A stretch of DNA of 64,000 bases from Locusta migratoria (Eukaryota > Arthropoda > Insecta > Orthoptera > Acrididae), in contig CM048744.1 of assembly GCA_026315105.1 (NCBI GenBank), forward strand, positions 658,195,676 to 658,259,675. The letters run 5' to 3'. A model generated the notes under the pieces. That model was not told where the DNA came from, did not search any database, and worked only from the letters and a program-made list of their open reading frames with translations. Both the position numbers and the translations under genes were made by a program. Each line of letters opens with the position of its first letter. Position 1 is the first letter of the stretch. Shown one piece after another: positions 32,853 through 44,420 of the stretch.

Positions 32853-33086
32853 ATTATTGTTTAAATCTACTTTCTAAAAACAAAATATCTACGTGTAGAA
32901 TATTGTTGTTTCGCTTGATTAAATTTCTCAATACAGTAACTGACAAGGAGACCACATGGGTACCGAACTTTGAATATATATATATATTGTCCTCTACAAA
33001 TTTGGTTATACAATTTTCGTGTCAGATGAATGGTTAAGCCGTTATTTTCATTTAAATTTCGAGTTGTCAAAAGACGATCGCAAAGG

Positions 33087-33126
33087 CCCACTTTTAGTGT
33101 TACTACCGTAACCTAAAGTGGGCCAA
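33087..33126. repeat. Perfect short hairpin
   Basis: GGCCCACTTTTAG...CTAAAGTGGGCC with an inner GTTAC/GTAAC pairing. Stem of about 17 bp. Function unknown; may be part of a decayed MITE. Confidence 0.7.
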
Positions 33127-34370
33127 AAAGGCTTCACTTTTAGTCGACGACGATACTCTTCCACTGTTCAGTTTTGAAAAGTCATCGCCATAGTTAGTAA
33201 TGGCTTTCCAAGCGGCTAACCTACTCTACCATCGCTTTAGGTGACGACAAAGTGTCTACATACACACAAAAACTGACAACACGTGGAATTACAGATCCAA
33301 AACTGTTTCATATAACTGAATTCGAAAACAACGAGAAAAAGAAATATCTATCACAGCGGGATTCGAATCATCGACTCTATCTTTGTGAAGCCTGTACGCT
33401 GCCAACTGACTGCGACAGAATCTGCAACAGTTTTAATTATTGGTACTTATGTGTTCTTGCAAAACTTCAAAATCGATTTTCTCCACAATTTTTTAGGGTT
33501 ACGTCGAATGACTCTGGCTGATTGTTGTTTAAGTTCTGAACTTCACGAACCATAAATGTAAAGAAATTCTAAAATCCCATACCCATGTGGCCTCCTTGTT
33601 AGACCAAATAATGTCATTCATGACTGTTCTACTAAACATGCTGAACATTTTATCTTTCAGTGTCCAAGCCGTCTTCGAGATTACTGAACAATTTTCATTG
33701 TTGCTATTTGTTATTGGTTTTTATTATTTATTTATTTGATATTTCATGTTGGCATGCTATTCCTGTGCGTACTGCACATACAGTCTTTAATCACTCTCCA
33801 GAAATCTTAATGGTGTACTGTATTTGACTCTATGGCTATCTAAAATTTACATAGAAGAAATATTTATGAAAAAAATAAAAATCCGGTTTGTGCGACCATC
33901 GATTATAACGGCATTAATGCATTTTTCCCTTTAACGCCGATGTAACAAGTACTGACTGCAGTACCAAACCTCGTCAAAAAAAGACTAAAATAAATAATAT
34001 TGTACTTTGTAAATAGGCAATGTTAAACATATGAAGATACGTTGCATACGATGGATAGAAGTGAAGATGCAGTGCTTAAATAGACGAAGCAGATTGCATA
34101 AAGCGGCACCCGAAGACGACTGAATCTCTTTGTACGGAAGAGAGGTGTCTGTGTCTGTACTTACTCCAGCTGTGCTATATCCTCATTGGAGACGACTTCC
34201 TACCTTTTATTTAGGCTGGAACACGCCGTCTCGTCGTTGCGCCTCCTCTCAGAGATTGTTTCTCTACTGTTGTGAAATTCCCGGGAATTTAAAGTCAACG
34301 AAATATTCCCAAAATTCATAAATTGCCAGGAATTCATGTTTAATTAGCCATTTAGCTTAATAAAGGCAGT
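33127..34370. other. Mostly unrecognised; possible LINE tail near 33.6 kb
   Basis: Plus strand 33630-33690 reads KHAEHFIFQCPSRLRDY, resembling the His-Cys end block of Jockey/R1-type LINEs. No other support. The remainder is AT-rich. Confidence 0.35.
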
Positions 34371-34380
34371 AATAAAAACT

Positions 34381-34569
34381 GCCGCGGGAACTGAGGCGCT
34401 CCAGTCACTGTCTGCACGGCCACTACGGTCGGGGGTTCGAATCCCCCCTCGGGCATGGATATTTGTGCCATCCTTAGTATAAGGTAGTTCGTAAGTAGTT
34501 TGTAAGTTTAGGGACTGATGACCCCGTAGTTAAGTCCCATAAGCTTAACAAACATTTGAACATTTTTTG
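34381..34569 (+). mobile_element. tRNA-derived SINE, subfamily 1, slightly 5'-truncated
   Basis: Begins GCCGCGGGAACTGAGGCGC, lacking part of the head. Flanked by AATAAAAACT duplications (34371-34380, 34570-34579). Confidence 0.93.
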
Positions 34570-34661
34570 AATAAAAACTGAAATATATTTTAAGAAAAAA
34601 TTATAATTAAATAAATTTCTTGGTAATTTATAATTCCAGGATGTAGGCTGCTGAACGTATT

Positions 34662-34750
34662 CTCACATGAAGATACTTGCACGGGACAGGGTAGCGTGGA
34701 GAGCTGCATCAAACCAGTCTGCGGACTGAAGACCACAACAAAACAAAAAC
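34662..34750 (+). mobile_element. RTE LINE 3'-terminal fragment
   Basis: About 85 bp matching the extreme 3' end of the RTE family (GCATCAAACCAGTCTGCGGA then GAAGACCACAACAA tail), plus orientation. Typical of a severely 5'-truncated insertion. Confidence 0.88.
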
Positions 34751-36240
34751 CAAATCGCCCAAATTAACAGATCAACGCGGTAATTGTGTTATTAAAACAA
34801 ACACTCTTATATGTTGAAAAACTGGTAGTGCTTTTTTAAGTAAAAGTTAATTGCATCCGAATCGGATTTGGTCTCAAATTGAACAAAAGGTGCAGAAAAA
34901 TTGCAATAATGCGAAATGTTATCGTTACAGTTGAACTCAACATCTTCTTTAGTGTCAAGGACTTATTCCTGACCTCCTGCTTCGTCTGGGTTTGCTCCTG
35001 TTTGCTTTCTTGTTTCTTTCGTGTTCACTTTTGGAGGTGGCGAATTCATAAATTTCCGGTTGTACGAAAGAAATAAAGAAATGTCAGTTTTGCTGCTCGC
35101 TCAGAAGAAAGACGGTTTCTTTTCTTGGAATGCAACCAATAAATTGTACTAAATGTACGCTCTGTGGCAGCTGATGCTATTGGTTTCGGTTTTCAATATT
35201 TTAAATATCAAAGAATTAGCCCCTGAATTACCAAGCATCGAAATTTACGATTCTTACGTTTCCTAGAACTGCCAACCTCAAAATAATCAGCCTTTAGAAA
35301 AACAGAATTTATAATATTGATATGCCATCTAGTAAGTAGCTACTAAATACTAAAATACACAGGGAGGTTTGTTTATTCAGTTTGTTATGTTTTCTGTCGA
35401 TGTTAGAGATATTTTAGGCTATAAAGTTAAACTGGTGCGAAATTAGTAAACATTAGTCAATGAAAATGGCATTTCGGGAAGAAATTATGCAAATAAACCG
35501 GCCAAAATTTATGATTTACTTTAAAATACAAGTGATTTTATTAACATAGAAGATTGTAAAACTTTAAATGTTATGAAACTAAAATTGATACGATATTTTA
35601 GAAAATAAATTTTTATAAATCATAATTCATCGCAGGAATTGAGGAGTCTTTGAATTCTGAAAGTAAAATAGTCACTTGTTTCAAACATTTTTTAAAAATA
35701 CTACAGATGACGGCCGGTTAAGAATTAGTTATCCAAAGGTATATTTCGTAAGTTTAGGTTTCATTCAGAGAAATGTGGAGTTTCAACTTGCCGAAAAATT
35801 GGAGCCCTAGCGAATAATTTAAATTATTTTTTCCAGCAGACTTAAAGTAAATGGTATTTTGCATGAAATTAGAGAGGAAATTAATGCAGAGAATGATAAA
35901 TTTTTTATTAACTTAGTTAACCTAGTTATAAGGTTCTTTAACTGTTAGTATGTGTTAAAACTTTCAAAATCTAAAAAAATTCATAAATTCCTAATTTTTT
36001 GCAATCTTGCCGGGCCAAAGAAATATTCCCGGCAATATTCCCATTTCATACGTTCCTCCCACTGGGAATATTCCCGTCCTACATCAGTGTGTTTCTCTAT
36101 TTTATAGCTCACTGAAAAAAGTCGACACCGGATATTTAAAATGTAACACGTGTACCGAATCATAACGTAATTTGTCGCAGCGCAGGCACAAGAGAACGTA
36201 GTAATTAGAGACGAATGCGATGCGACGTGTCAAATCGTGT
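34751..36240. other. No recognised feature
   Basis: Long AT-rich stretch without coding frames above 65 codons or recognised repeats. Confidence 0.55.
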
Positions 36241-36324
36241 TATTCTCTTTTTTGGTATATAAACTATTCATACAGTCGGAATTGTACGTGACCCTGGAAT
36301 ATCTCCACCGCTGTTTGTCGCTAA

Positions 36325-36732
36325 CTGCTTTATTAATTAATCCTGGGATATTGAGAAGGTTCAGAGAAGGGCAGCTCGTTTTGTTCTATCACGTTACGGG
36401 GGGGAAAGCGTCACGGAAATGTTGCACGAATTGGGGTGGAAATCATTAAAAGAAAGACGTTATTCATTGCGGCGTGATCTGTTTGCGAAGTGTCAATCAC
36501 CGACTTTTAGTTCTGAATGTGAAAATATTTTGCTAGCACCCACCTACTTAGGGAGACATGACCATCCCAATAAAATAAGAGAAATCAGATCGAAAACGGA
36601 ACGATTTAGGTGTTATTTCTTCCCGCGCGCTATTAGAGAATGGAACGGTAGAGAAAAGTTATGAAAGTGGTTAATAAACCCTCTGCCAAGCACTTGAATG
36701 TGATTTGCAGAGTATCTATGTAGATGTAGATG
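36325..36732 (+). mobile_element. Jockey/CR1-group LINE 3' end
   Basis: Encodes the C-terminal block with VQRRAARFVL-like start, RYG(G)ESVTEML, RRDLFAKCQSPTFSS and FFPRAIREWNG, then a non-coding end and an ATGTAGATGTAGATG tail. Same family as the copy at 58432-60055. 5'-truncated. Confidence 0.85.
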
Positions 36733-36903
36733 TCCTCCGAATAATTGCAAATAAACCGTCTCTTTGTTGGGGGTGAGATGGGAGAGCAGTTACTGTTTGT
36801 ATTAAATCTGGTGGTTTCGCTCTTTTGATTTAAGATCTAGGATTTATGTATTTCTTTATTCTTCATAAATCGAACTTGCGATTTTTAAAACTTGAGGCTG
36901 AAG

Positions 36904-36929
36904 AGAGAGAGAGAGAGAGAGAGAGAGAT
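36904..36929 (+). repeat. (GA)n microsatellite
   Basis: About 13 GA units. Confidence 0.95.
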
Positions 36930-36997
36930 TGGGGGAGGGAGGTTGAAGAGGTGCTTTCCGGTTTAAGAAATATCAACAATAATTCAGTTCCTTGAGA

Positions 36998-37400
36998 GAC
37001 AAACATTAGGAGAGGCAATGAATTAAAATTTGTGCTGTGGCCGGGATTCTGACCTGGGATCTTCTGCTTACTGGGATGGCACTATAGACCGCTCAGCTAA
37101 AACAACGTTACGGACAAAAAAAAAAAAAAAAAATCTACCCGGACTGTCTTAGAGAATGTCTCCCTCCAAACCATATACTTTAATTCTGCCTCAATGTTCC
37201 TCGTGAAATACGTATCTAATTGCCAAGGTAGAATTAAAGTATGTGGTGTGGAGGGAGACTTGCTTGAAGACAGTCCATATTTTTTATTCGCTTTCTCCGT
37301 AAAGCTGTATTAGCTGAACAGTTTAAAGCCCATTCCTAGTTTCAGGAGGACCCGGGTTCGAATACCGGTCACGGCACAAATTTTAGTACAATGCCTCTTC
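36998..37400. repeat. Foldback of two inverted tRNA-like units
   Basis: Left unit (minus, 36998-37115) and right unit (plus, 37300-37400) are inverted tRNA-like sequences: TTAGCTGA(G/A)C(G/A)GT box-A region and GGGTTCGAATACCGG box B on the right, and a mutated CAGGTCAGAATCCCGG on the left. The loop between (37137-37285) is itself an inverted repeat with GACTGTCTTAGAGAATGTCT and its partner. Non-coding. Confidence 0.75.
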
Positions 37401-37581
37401 ATATATTTAAAATTTCAGAAATTAATCAACGCCATAGTACGGGGAGAGTAATGCAGCATTTTTTCTCAGCTAATTTTGGTTGAAAAAAATCTTGAATTTC
37501 TTGTGGAACAATGTCTAAAATTCCCGCTTCGTATCGTATAGTTTCATTGACTTCGGACTGATAGCACCGTTATGCGGATCC
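37401..37581. other. No recognised feature
   Basis: Short spacer, nothing recognised. Confidence 0.5.
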
Positions 37582-37593
37582 GTTAAAATGGCG

Positions 37594-37794
37594 CCGGCCG
37601 CGGTGGCCGAGGGGACTGAGGCGCTTCAGTCACGGTCTGCACGGCCACTACGGTCGGGGGTTCGAATCCCCCTCGGGCATGGATATTTGTGCCGTCCTAG
37701 TTCGTAAGTAGTTGATAAGTAGTTTGTAAGCTTAGGGACTGATGACCCCGTAGTTAAGTCCCATAAAATTTACAAACATTTGAACATTTTTTTT
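37594..37794 (+). mobile_element. tRNA-derived SINE, subfamily 1
   Basis: Complete copy, with GTTAAAATGGCG (37582-37593) and GTTAAAAAGGCG (37795-37806) as a 12-bp duplication with one mismatch. Inserted at the edge of mariner sequence. Confidence 0.95.
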
Positions 37795-38312
37795 GTTAAA
37801 AAGGCGTCCGTAACGGAGGTGCCTTCCAAACAACGGGCAGTGACTGAGTTTCTTTTGGTGGAAAACCAGGGCATCTCACTTATTCGTAGGCGCTCACAGA
37901 TTGTCTACGGTGATCTGGCAGTGTACAGAAACACGTTGAGTCATTGGGCAAAGCTTGTTTCGTCATCGCCGCAAGGTCAAGCGAACCCGGGCGATTTCCC
38001 GCGAGCTGGCCGTCCGTGCACAGTTGTGACTCAAGCAATGTAAGAGCGTGCGAACACGCTCATTCCAGATGATCGACGGATCATATTTAAACACCTCGCT
38101 GCTCGACTTTACTAATCTTCTCCTGCAGAAAAGTTTCGCGGCCGAGAGGAACTCACAAAACTTCAGTAGACTGTTCTTCCTCATCCACCCTACAGCCCCG
38201 ATCTCGCACCGTCGGATTTCCAGGTGTTTGGTCCAAGGAAGGAGACAATCTGTGGGACGCGCTACGCGGATAATGAAGAAGTTATTGGCCCTCACTTCAA
38301 GGTGCCGTCAAG
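37795..38312 (+). mobile_element. mariner-type transposase remnant
   Basis: Plus strand, frameshifted. Around 38185-38290 one frame reads HPPYSPDLAPSDF followed by FGPRKETICGTRYADNEEVI, the C-terminal catalytic block of mariner transposases. Upstream frames show the N-terminal helix-turn-helix region only faintly. Bounded on both sides by SINE insertions. Confidence 0.75.
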
Positions 38313-38320
38313 CAGGGAGA

Positions 38321-38519
38321 AAAATGTTCAAATGTTTGTTAAGCTTAAGGGACTTAACTACGGGATCATCAGTCATTAAACTTACAAACTACTTATGAAC
38401 TACCTACAACTAAGGACGGCACAAATATCCATGCCCGAGGGGGGATTTGAACCCCCGACCGTAGTGGCCGCGCAGACCGTGACTGGAGCGCCTCAGTCCC
38501 CTCGGCCACCGCGGCCGGC
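38321..38519 (-). mobile_element. tRNA-derived SINE, subfamily 1
   Basis: Complete reverse copy. Possible short duplication CAGGGAGA / AAGGGAGA. Located at the 3' side of the mariner remnant. Confidence 0.93.
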
Positions 38520-38531
38520 ACTGAAGGGAGA

Positions 38532-39547
38532 TTGTAACGCTACCAGTTTCCTAAATTCCATAATTATCGCCGATATTCATCTGTGATCGTTTCAATAGTA
38601 ATACTGTGAGTATCGAACAAGAGTTTAGTGCAGAAACTGAGGTTACAAAATCGACTTGCAAACTTTGTGCTAGCAAATTGATGTTATTGATTATTGGAGT
38701 TCTGGTGGTCTCCATGTCTAGACGTCGATTATCGCTGAAATGAGATGTTCCAGGTTTTATACCAACTGGTAACAAAAATGCCAGCAAACGAGTTAATTAT
38801 TATCACTGTATAATTTTATTCACTTCGTAGCACAAATATAACACATAAGTAAAGAAAACCGTGACATCTCTCTAGCGAGTGCTTTGCTCATGTATATCTC
38901 ATTGTTTACTAAACACAGCCTAATACGTCCTCTTCAAACAACACCATACCAGCAAGTGTCTTTTATTAGATCGTGTGTACCATCTTTGAATTTTTCACTA
39001 AACTAACATACATAATTGCAACATAAAATCATTGAGATTATAAGATAAGCACTGATATTCCAAATAAATATTATGACATGAAAAGATATAGTTACAAACA
39101 AGCAGTGAATAGAAATTTGTGTGCGAAAATGCTCCATTTGGCAACTTGCCAAAATGTTAACACTTCATTTATTTTGTACATCAGCTTATATTAATAAAAG
39201 TGTAATTACATGAAAATACTTGTGAAATATTCCAAGTATTCATCCACCTTGTTGTACTCAAATAATAGGTTTACATAATTTCAATTTTTCTTCTTAGATC
39301 ACACAAGGTATGTAGCATCATGATTACTTTCGTATTTTATATTTTACAAGTGTTTTTCGTAATTGGTTCTGTCTTTAAAGTACCTTTGACCTTTGAATTA
39401 TGTACTTAATGTTCTCAACTAATTTCTAGATAGTGTCTGTAAAACTCGTGACAATTCACAAAAATATAAGGTTAGTATGCCTCATTACTTTATAATGAAA
39501 TAATATACTGAAAATAGTTGATCTATTACTTCTTAATACGGCATCGA
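38532..39547. other. No recognised feature
   Basis: AT-rich with no coding frame above 80 codons and no repeat recognised. Confidence 0.55.
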
Positions 39548-39558
39548 AAAGTTCAGTT

Positions 39559-39761
39559 TGCCGGCCGCGGTGGCCGAGGTGACTGAGGCGCTCCAGTCAC
39601 GGTCAGCACGGCCACTACGGTCGGGGGTTCGAATCCCCCCTCGGGCATGGATATTTGTGCCGTCCTAGTTCGTAAGTAGTTCATAAGTAGTTTGTAAGTT
39701 TAGGGACTGATAACCCCGTAGTTAAGTCCCATAAGCTTAACAAACATTTGAACATTTTTTG
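39559..39761 (+). mobile_element. tRNA-derived SINE, subfamily 1
   Basis: Complete copy with 11-bp duplication AAAGTTCAGTT (39548-39558, 39762-39772). Confidence 0.95.
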
Positions 39762-39782
39762 AAAGTTCAGTTAATAGTTGAA

Positions 39783-40685
39783 GCCTTGTTGTGGTCTTCA
39801 GTCAGCAGACTGGTTTAATGCAGCTCTCCACGTTACACAGTACTGTGAAAGCCTCTTCATCTGAGAATTAGTTGCGTCATGTACCCATCTAATCTTCATC
39901 ATTCGTCTGTAGCACCACATTTCGAAACCTTCTATCATCTTTTTATCTGAACTCCTTATCGTCCACGTTTCACTCCCATACAATGCTACACTCCAGACAA
40001 ATGCTTTCAGAAAGGACTTCGTAACATTTGATCTAATATTGGATGTGAACAAATTTCGCTTCTACAGAAACGCTTTTCTTCCCATAGTTATATATCTTCT
40101 CTAGTTTGGCTATCAGAAGGTATCTTGCTACCCAAATAACAAAACTCATCTACTACTTTTATTGTCTCATCACCTAATTCCTTCAGCATCGCCTGATTTC
40201 CTGACGCTACATTCCATCGCCCTCGTTTTACTCTTGTTATTGTTCATCTTTTACCTACTTTTCAAAACACTGTCCATTCCGTTTAATTGCTCTTCTAGGC
40301 CCTTTGTTATCTCTGACCGAATTACTATGTCATCAGCAAACCTTAAGGTTTTTATTCCCTCTTCCTGGACTTCAATTCTCTCCACAGCTTGCTCAATGTA
40401 CAGGTTGAACAACATTGGGGAAAGGCTACTACCATGTCTTACTTCCTTCACATCCACTGCGACCCTTTCATGCCCTTCGACTCTAATAAACGCTGTCTGG
40501 TTTTTGTACAAGTCAAATACAGCTTTTCGCTCCCTATAATTTACCCCTGCTACCTTCAGAATCTGAAAAAGTGTATTCTAATGAACATTGTCAAAAGCTT
40601 TCTCGAGACTCACAAATGCTAAAAACGCAGGTTTCTCTTTCCTTAATCTGTCTTCCAAGATAAGTCTTATGTGAGTATTGCCTCA
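39783..40685 (-). mobile_element. RTE LINE fragment with internal deletion
   Basis: Minus strand. The RT block with FADDIVI is at 40340 and the C-terminal part with LYGSETW at 39950. About 70 residues between the IRWV block and the WRAALNQSAD terminus are missing, so the copy jumps from MKIRWVHDATN to the last 20 residues. Several frameshifts. Upstream it ends at about 40685. Confidence 0.88.
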
Positions 40686-40689
40686 GCTC

Positions 40690-40763
40690 CGGCTTTAGGG
40701 TGGAGCGCCCCGGGCGGTCGCCCAAGGCGCCAGGTCCCAGGGGCGCCAACGCATGTAAATAAT
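40690..40763. repeat. Short GC-rich repeat-like segment
   Basis: GCGCCCCGGGCGGTCGCCC and GGGGCGCC; looks like a truncated dispersed repeat, unidentified. Confidence 0.35.
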
Positions 40764-40793
40764 AATAATAAATAAATAAATAAATAAATAAAT
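40764..40793 (+). repeat. (AATA/AAAT)n microsatellite
   Basis: AATAATAATA followed by AAATAAATAAAT. Confidence 0.9.
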
Positions 40794-41721
40794 GCACCGC
40801 TTCTGTAACGTGAGTATTACAATTTACAATCACTCATTTTGTGCTATTAAAATATTATTCCGTGTCATTGAACATCCTTCGTTAATGTTACGATTGCGCA
40901 CTGAATTCAGGGTAGCTGAAGAGGAAACGTGCTGGAGGCAGTGTTCCTACTGCCTGCATCCATCCATGTTGCACACTCGAGACTGCCTGCCACAGCGCAT
41001 GTCTTATTCAAGATTCAAGAACAGCAGCAAGGAAGCGCCCATGCAGCTGCAAATTCTTTCTTTTAACACAGAAACTGTCGGTTCAAATGAAGGAAAATAC
41101 GGGCATTAAATTATGGTTTCTTTAATACTCATGGATTTATATCTAATAATTTGACTCAATGACTCATCTATAGCAATTAACACATCAATCATGCAATGCA
41201 TGTTCTGCATTCATGGAAATTGCTCCCCTAAGGCACTGGAATAATACAGCGCCATCCACCGTTTGTTACACTGTTTGTCCGTAACGCAGCGATTTACACT
41301 CACATGCAAGTAATTGTCAGTAAGAGTCGAAGGCGAGAGTCATGTTTTCGTGACTGATTAATAGTAACTGAAACGAGTGTCGTGTCGTGTTTGTTTTCTG
41401 GTAAGTCCGAAAATCATTTTTATTTTTTAGTTCACGGTTTTTTTTCTAGTTACGTCTACTGACGGGTCCTTTTCGTGTCGTGAGTAACTGTTTTTCAATC
41501 TGAACACAAGCTTACTAATATGTACGTAACAAAAATTAAAAAGATTAGAGTTGCAGAGCAAGGTAATTAACACTGAACTAATAAATATCAAAATTATCCT
41601 CACAAAAATAAACGCACGAAGCGATCGCTATCTTATATCCGATCTACTAGCGAGTTTCGACCATATTTTACGCGTCTTCTCATTCTTTGGAACATACAAA
41701 AACATTTTTTTCTGGAGTTCT
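40794..41721. other. No gene supported
   Basis: A 105-codon plus frame at 40792-41109 has no recognisable domain. The remainder is AT-rich. Confidence 0.4.
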
Positions 41722-41723
41722 TG

Positions 41724-41928
41724 TTCAAAAAAATGTTCAAATGTTTGTTAAGCTTATGGGACTTAACTACGGGGTCGTCAGTCCCTAAACTTACAAACTA
41801 CTTATGAACTACCTTATACTAAAGACGGCACAAATATCCATGCCCGAGGGGGGATTCGAACCCCCGACCGTAGTGGCCGTGCAGACCGTGACTGAAGCGC
41901 CTCAGTCTCCTCGGCCACCGCGGCCGGC
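41724..41928 (-). mobile_element. tRNA-derived SINE, subfamily 1
   Basis: Complete reverse copy. No clear duplication: the right flank CATCATCTACTCCAGGGGCC resembles a stretch of RTE sequence, the left flank does not. Confidence 0.93.
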
Positions 41929-42537
41929 CATCATCTACTCCAGGGGCCTTCTGGCCTGTTATAAGATGACGTTGAAAAACAGTGTTGTGTAGTTAAAAGA
42001 TTATGGTATAACGTGGTGTATATGAATGCAGAATAAAACAACCCCTGTTCAGAAAAAATGCATTATTTATTGAACCCCGGTCGAACGTTTATTGATGTAT
42101 GCTGCGAAGGGATCACCAGTGGGTGTTTTTACAACGGATAATTTTCTTTATGCTGTGTCGAATGAGAGACGAAGCGAGCCCGCGCTAGGCACACTTGTGG
42201 CCTTACTGTGTGACGTCACGGCGCGTGTACGCTGGCCGGCCTAGTCCACACCAGCTAGCAAGGAGGTTAGAGTACAGGGAAAGGCCCCTACACTGAAAAA
42301 GTGAAGCCCGCCTCCACCGTATTGGTAAGTTATGGAAAAATTTTCGTATTGTAGAGCCAAGGTTTTATATCACTTAGTACAGGGATAAAACTTCTCACGG
42401 TTTTGTCGTGATGTATAATGTGTTAAAAGATTGCAAATTAGTAGTTAAAAAGTAAGTTTTCAAATATATTATGATGTGTATTTATTACTACTAGTATTTC
42501 CTGTGGTCGAAAATCGACCAATTGTGTTTACAATGGT
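41929..42537. other. No gene recognised; CRE palindrome
   Basis: TGACGTCA at 42211-42218 within a mildly GC-rich patch. Nothing else recognised. Confidence 0.4.
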
Positions 42538-42544
42538 CACTGGG

Positions 42545-42901
42545 GGTAAAATTTTACGTATCATGTCGGCGGCCTCGCGTGATTATGTTGGCAACATCAA
42601 CAACACGATAGAAAATCTTTTCCCACTTGTTCGAACCACATAGAATGACTCGATTAGTGTATCGTACAGACCACGAAGCAAACAAATAATTCTGTTCCTG
42701 CTTTATGGTTGACAGGTTCTTGTATGTACCCTCGTCCATTCAGTAAAAATAATTGCCCTCGTAAAGCGAAGATTCCATGAGAAAACATCAGCGTTGTCAA
42801 GCGATTGACTAAAATGAAGACTCACAGGAATGTCAGTATTCAGCATCTGTTGCCAACATTATCATAGGAGGCCGCTGGGACATTTGGTAAAATTTAACTG
42901 G
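42545..42901. mobile_element. MITE, copy A
   Basis: Terminal inverted repeats of about 50-60 bp with GGTAAAATTTTAC near the ends and GCGGCCTCGCGTGAT...TGTTGGCAACA inside. CACTGGG occurs on both sides (42538-42544, 42902-42908) as a likely target-site duplication. A second copy is at 53641-54211. Non-coding. Confidence 0.75.
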
Positions 42902-42909
42902 CACTGGGA

Positions 42910-43410
42910 GGTATGAAACGGTATCTTTTACGTGTTAAGGAAAATGCCTGACAATAACAACGAATAAAAACGGAAATATATACTTCTTATGCCATTTTCG
43001 AATTATATAACTTTAATTAGCCTAATATTTGAAATGTAACTACAATATCGGTGTTCGTATATTTATACAACGCCAAGAAATAATGTTATTTCGATACTGC
43101 GATATTCAGAATTCCAGAGCTGATAACATGTTGGCTTCGTAGTTCCACCCGTGCACCGCTGCATGCCTTTCCCGGCGCATCATCCTTTATATCGGCATTC
43201 ATATGAAAACATCCATTTTCTTTAACCACTCTTAATCACTGCGAAAATGAAGCATTTGAACGGCACGAGAAAGTGAGTTGGGAGCACATTCAAACTGTGT
43301 GTGGACGTGCTCCACAATTTTATGATGTAGACTTTGTTTTATATTTTACATTTTATTCTATTGACATGGAGTAAGCCACATTTTATTTAACAACTATTTT
43401 GATGTGAGCC
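42910..43410. other. No recognised feature
   Basis: AT-rich; nothing recognised. Confidence 0.5.
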
Positions 43411-43414
43411 TTAT

Positions 43415-43467
43415 GTATTACTTCTGAAGAAGGCAAAATTACTTTTGCCGAAACCTAGGTCAAGGTT
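43415..43467 (+). ncRNA. Hammerhead-ribozyme-like motif, best stem II
   Basis: Core CTGAAGA (43424-43430), one unpaired A, a perfect 7-bp stem II GGCAAAA/UUUUGCC closing loop UUAC, GAAA (43450-43453), stem III ACC/GGU with a 2-nt loop, C17 at 43461 with predicted cleavage after it, and stem I CUU/AAG. Nearly identical in layout and flank (GAAACCTAGGTCAAG) to the minus-strand motif at 50873-51115 but with an unrelated stem II sequence, so the pairing is conserved and not the sequence. Confidence 0.5.
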
Positions 43468-44420
43468 TATGCATGTAAACCATTTTTATGCAACTGGTCG
43501 GCTGAAACTGTGTTGACTTTTGTTTCGATATTCACTTATTTTAATACGTTATATTAATACTGCAGATGCGCTGCATTACAGCGTCTTTGGTCGAGGCGAA
43601 TAGCCAATCAGTGAGCTGATTGTTGGAGAATGCAGAACTTGATCCAAGCTGTAGATAGGAAAATTTCTACTTCCTTTTACCACTTATAATGGCTAAATGC
43701 ACACATGATATTTATATTCGTGAAATCTACGACAAACAATCTTTCGAATTATGCAACTTTCATTGGTCTTCTTCAACGAATAAATTAGTAATCTGTACCA
43801 CAATTTTCGTGTTAGCGTATTTATATAACGATTAATTAAAGAAAGTATACTGTTTGAAAGTACATACTTTGCAGTCACTGTCAGTTCAATGCATTAACAA
43901 TAAGATGGTCGTCTTATCGCATAGTTTTAACAGATTAATAGCATTCAAAAACTAACCAAGATGGCGGGCAGGCTTCGACTGACATATGTGCTCGGCATAG
44001 ATAATGCCGCCTCCCTTTATTCTAACCTGCTTGCCAGCTGGAGTAGTGAGCGAAGCAGCGCGCCCGCCACCTGTGGGTTCCCAAGTGGCGCGAGGTCGCC
44101 GCGTACAGCCCGCTCCTCAGCACGCCGACACACCGCCAAATTGCTCTCAAATTAAGCTACTCCTGTGCAAACATGTCTGCAGGCGGTTATGCAGAAACCT
44201 TCCGTGTAGCCAGTAATACCAGAAACCAGAGAGAGGCAAGCGCCGGTTCGTTAGCACACACTTGAAGACTCTTACGACGTTTTCGTTTCTTCCAGCAGAG
44301 TGACAACTGGAGACTCCTTTTGCAGGTGTTTCTTGTTCACAAAAAAAGTAAATAAATAAATGAAAACACCTTCACCGACTAGAAACAGAAAGTTCATATT
44401 CGTAGGACATATTCATTATA
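43468..44420. other. No gene supported; CpG-rich patch
   Basis: 43960-44140 is GC-rich with CpG dinucleotides and overlapping frames of 64 and 70 codons. No splice or domain evidence. Confidence 0.35.

Noticed and set aside
41929..41952. Tiny RTE fragment CATCATCTACTCCAGGGGCC beside a SINE
   Set aside because: Only about 21 bp of similarity; too short to call an element.
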